The position numbers and the translations under genes were made by a program. Under the pieces are notes generated by a model. The model did no database searches and was not told the origin of the DNA. It saw only the letters and a list, made by a program, of their open reading frames with translations. Below are positions 63,906 through 64,000 of a stretch of DNA of 64,000 nucleotides, one piece after another. The stretch is taken from contig DFIN01000034.1 of NCBI GenBank assembly GCA_002372135.1, forward strand, positions 6,499 to 70,498, read 5' to 3'. Position 1 is the first letter of the stretch. The number at the start of each line of letters is the position of its first letter. Source of the stretch: Bacteroidales bacterium UBA3696 (GTDB lineage: Bacteria > Bacteroidota > Bacteroidia > Bacteroidales > Paludibacteraceae).

Positions 63906-63936
63906 TTTGCAGTTCGAAAATTAGTCCGTACTTTTG
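63906..63936 (+). promoter_or_regulatory. Promoter of the tRNA-Ser gene
   Basis: TTTG at 63906-63909 and TACTTTTG at 63929-63936, spacing 19 nt, about 40 nt before the tRNA 5' end. Confidence 0.75.
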
Positions 63937-63976
63937 CGCGCTTTTTGGTTAGAGAGATAACCAAATGTTACCCAAA

Positions 63977-64000
63977 GGAAAGATGCTCGAGTGGTTGAAG
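63977..64000 (+). tRNA. tRNA-Ser, 5' part only
   Basis: The last 24 bases begin GGAAAGA (acceptor 5' strand), T8 G9, D-stem CTC, then the GAGTGGTTGAA D-loop, as in bacterial class II tRNA-Ser. The anticodon lies beyond the window, so the isoacceptor cannot be named. An open frame through the same bases (ATG at 63966) is taken as accidental. Confidence 0.82.

Noticed and set aside
63966..64000. Open frame beginning MLPKGKMLEWLK at the window end
   Set aside because: The same bases match the 5' half of tRNA-Ser, and the promoter spacing fits a tRNA gene.

Overview
The window is chromosomal DNA from a Bacteroidota member, almost certainly order Bacteroidales. The evidence is: promoters of the TTTG-N19/20-TAnnTTTG type before many genes, few Shine-Dalgarno sites, a PorW/SprE-type lipoprotein of the type IX secretion system (T9SS), a GIHH-motif class-2 IleRS, a fused NfnAB-type oxidoreductase, and very large secreted proteins built from Big/MBG/InlB-like repeats. 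I cannot fix the genus. Nothing suggests a plasmid or prophage.

Layout. 1-7.6 kb: the 3' part of a giant surface protein (at least 2280 residues, start outside the window), a 50-residue micropeptide with its own promoter, and a small secreted protein. 7.7-12.5 kb: a plus-strand operon of SRPBCC protein, psd, deoC, fused NfnAB-like oxidoreductase and a DUF1294 protein. 12.5-17.7 kb, minus strand: small outer-membrane barrel, then YhcH-glgB-nagB, then a MalY/PatB-type PLP enzyme. 17.7-19.8 kb: a promoter followed by about 430 bp with no convincing gene (candidate structured RNA), then two toxin-antitoxin cassettes (YafQ-type and YoeB-type), each bracketed by the same repeats. 19.8-35.7 kb: a DUF4105 membrane protein coupled to a second giant surface protein and its micropeptide, two AAA-type ATPases, then a third giant protein and its micropeptide.

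35.7-40.1 kb: rfbD, a DUF2461 protein and a flippase face a minus-strand pair, rfbC and a lipoprotein. 40.1-48.7 kb: a plus-strand housekeeping run of M16 peptidase, era, pyrH, frr, BamA-like barrel, rsgA, an HsdR_N-like protein and phoH. 48.6-61 kb, minus strand: tsaB-porW-ileS followed by the rod-shape cluster mreB-mreC-mreD-mrdA-rodA. 61-64 kb: a sirtuin, queA, tatD, and the first 24 nt of a tRNA-Ser behind its own promoter.

How it fits together. Three giant exported proteins share a C-terminal module and a short tail of the form NGxLYxLRxGxxYDAxGxRV. Each is followed directly by a 46-53 residue micropeptide carrying YxxP near the start and APxR near the end. The PorW homologue in the same window makes T9SS export plausible. 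I consider the giant-protein/micropeptide pairing, the inverted-repeat-bracketed TA cassettes, the 11-bp phased linker arrays ending at start codons, and the RNA candidate at 17.8-18.2 kb the most likely undescribed features. Start codons were moved inward where the longest reading frame began at an implausible TTG or overlapped a promoter or an upstream gene.
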